Positions 34,358 through 35,284 of a stretch of DNA of 35,284 bases are shown piece after piece. The notes beneath the pieces are model-generated. The model worked only from the letters and a program-made list of their open reading frames with translations, was not told where the DNA came from and searched no databases. Made by a program: the position numbers and the translations under genes. The stretch comes from Nostoc sp. LEGE 12450. GTDB lineage: Bacteria > Cyanobacteriota > Cyanobacteriia > Cyanobacteriales > Nostocaceae. Position 1 is the first letter of the stretch, and the number at the start of each line of letters is the position of its first letter. The stretch spans positions 1-35,284 of the forward strand of contig NZ_JADEXU010000080.1 of the NCBI RefSeq assembly GCF_015206895.1. Direction: 5' to 3'.

Positions 34358-35275
34358 CTAATGGTCTGGATGTTCATGATTTGTGATTACAGGTGATACT
34401 GCCGTTACAGCGCTTTCTTCTTGAGCTTGCATTTCCAGCAATTGGGGAATTGTCACAAATCGATAGCCTTGAGCCTTCAAACCTGCGATCATTTCTGGTA
34501 AAGCTTTGACAGATTTAGAACGATTACCGCCCCCATCGTGCAAAAGTACGATTGCACCCGGCTTTGCATATTTCAGCACATTTTTAACTAACATTGGCAC
34601 TTGAGGCGAATGACGTTCAGCATCTCCCGACTGTTCTGACCACATCATGACAGCATACTTCTCGTTTCTGGCATATTGGGCTAGTCCATTATTCAGAAAG
34701 CCTCCAGGGGGACGAAACAGAGTCGTTTTCTCTCCAGTCGTCTTGTAAATAATATCTGCTGTGCGGTCAATTTCACTAGCCGCAGTCGCTTCATCCATTT
34801 TAAAATACCAATGATGCCATGTATGATTACCAATTACGTGACCATCAGCAGCCACTTGCTTTGCAACTTGGGGAAAATATTTCACCATTTGCCCAAGCAT
34901 AAAGAATGTCGCTTTAATATTATTTTTCTTCAAAATTTCTAAAATCTGTGCCGTATTTTTTGGACCAGGGCCATCATCAAAAGTTAGGGCAATGAATTTC
35001 TCATTTGCTTTTAGTTTTGCTTGATAAACAATTGTTCCCTGAAAAGTCTTTGGCACTTCATTCATCTGGTCTGTAGCTGAGGTGATAGACTGTGCATCTA
35101 CAATCATTGCCTTACCTAAATTTGTTTTAGCATTCTCACCTTTTGGCTTTTGAATTCCCAACATACGGTCAAGTTTAGTTGTGCCTGCAAGCAGACTGAT
35201 ACCCACACTACTTACACCAGCAATCAATGCAATAGTTATTACCTTTAGAAAAGGCGATAATTTACGATTAGACAC
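34358..35275 (-). CDS. Polysaccharide deacetylase (NodB domain), membrane-anchored
   Basis: 305 residues. An N-terminal signal/anchor segment (about 9-31, FLKVITIALIAGVSSVGISL) is followed by a linker and a carbohydrate esterase family 4 NodB domain (about 92-285). Motif 1 is TFDDGP (98-103, with D100/D101), motif 2 is H151-T-W-H-H155 (metal ligands), motif 3 is LFRPPGG, motif 4 includes MMWSEQSGDA and motif 5 is IVLLHDGGG. It probably removes acetyl groups from peptidoglycan or another cell-surface N-acetylglucosamine polymer outside the cytoplasmic membrane. It converges on tamB across the 21-bp repeats. The start lies 9 bp from the window edge, so its promoter is not visible. Confidence 0.92.
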   Translation of the reverse strand: MSNRKLSPFLKVITIALIAGVSSVGISLLAGTTKLDRMLGIQKPKGENAKTNLGKAMIVDAQSITSATDQMNEVPKTFQGTIVYQAKLKANEKFIALTFDDGPGPKNTAQILEILKKNNIKATFFMLGQMVKYFPQVAKQVAADGHVIGNHTWHHWYFKMDEATAASEIDRTADIIYKTTGEKTTLFRPPGGFLNNGLAQYARNEKYAVMMWSEQSGDAERHSPQVPMLVKNVLKYAKPGAIVLLHDGGGNRSKSVKALPEMIAGLKAQGYRFVTIPQLLEMQAQEESAVTAVSPVITNHEHPDH

Positions 35276-35284
35276 ATTAAATCT

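Noticed and set aside
34126..34377. Minus-strand 83-codon frame with heptapeptide repeats
   Set aside because: It arises from the 21-bp tandem repeats and overlaps both tamB and the deacetylase end; best explained as repeat DNA.

Overview
The window is a piece of a filamentous, Nostoc/Anabaena-type cyanobacterial chromosome. HIP1 palindromes (GCGATCGC) are frequent, and the order peptidoglycan-binding protein / furA / sigC matches what I recall of the Anabaena PCC 7120 alr1690-all1691-all1692 neighbourhood. Heptamer repeats and a foldback repeat of a kind common in Nostoc are also present.

Chromosomal left flank (1-6702): the 3' end of cobN, a membrane-anchored peptidoglycan-binding protein, and on the opposite strand furA, sigC, gpsA and lipA. 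A tRNA-Pro(CGG) gene follows at 6629-6702.

Mobile element (6710-27429, about 20.7 kb): a type V-K CRISPR-associated transposon (CAST) inserted just downstream of the tRNA. Both ends start TGTCGA, carry five TnsB-type sites each, and are flanked by a TTTTT duplication. The machinery is tnsB-tnsC-tniQ at the left end and cas12k, tracrRNA and a tiny CRISPR locus at the right end; there is no tnsA. The CRISPR locus has one intact repeat and one degenerate repeat. The degenerate repeat is followed by 17 nt identical to the tRNA-Pro gene next to a GTA PAM, 59 bp from the insertion point. This explains how the element homed to this site. A small Arc-like regulator gene is divergent from cas12k.

The CAST cargo (about 9.98-23.3 kb) is a defence island: a DUF262/HNH (GmrSD-like) nuclease, two paralogous small HTH-like proteins, a type I restriction-modification operon (hsdR - HEPN gene - hsdM - hsdS), and an AAA ATPase/subtilase pair resembling IetAS. 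Between these lie scars: a leftover hsdS tail, the front of a STAS-like gene joined to the end of a PIN-domain gene, and a decayed second tniQ.

Chromosomal right flank (27435-35284): a short motif that looks like a decayed end of another CAST, a small conserved-looking acidic ORF, a 0.9 kb non-coding stretch with a terminator hairpin and a MITE-like element, a very large TamB-family protein, a 7 x 21-bp tandem repeat, and a polysaccharide deacetylase.

Most informative points: the tRNA-homing crRNA with its improved tracrRNA pairing, a roughly 92-nt hairpin extension inside the tracrRNA, signs of an earlier CAST at the same site, and the composition of the defence cargo.
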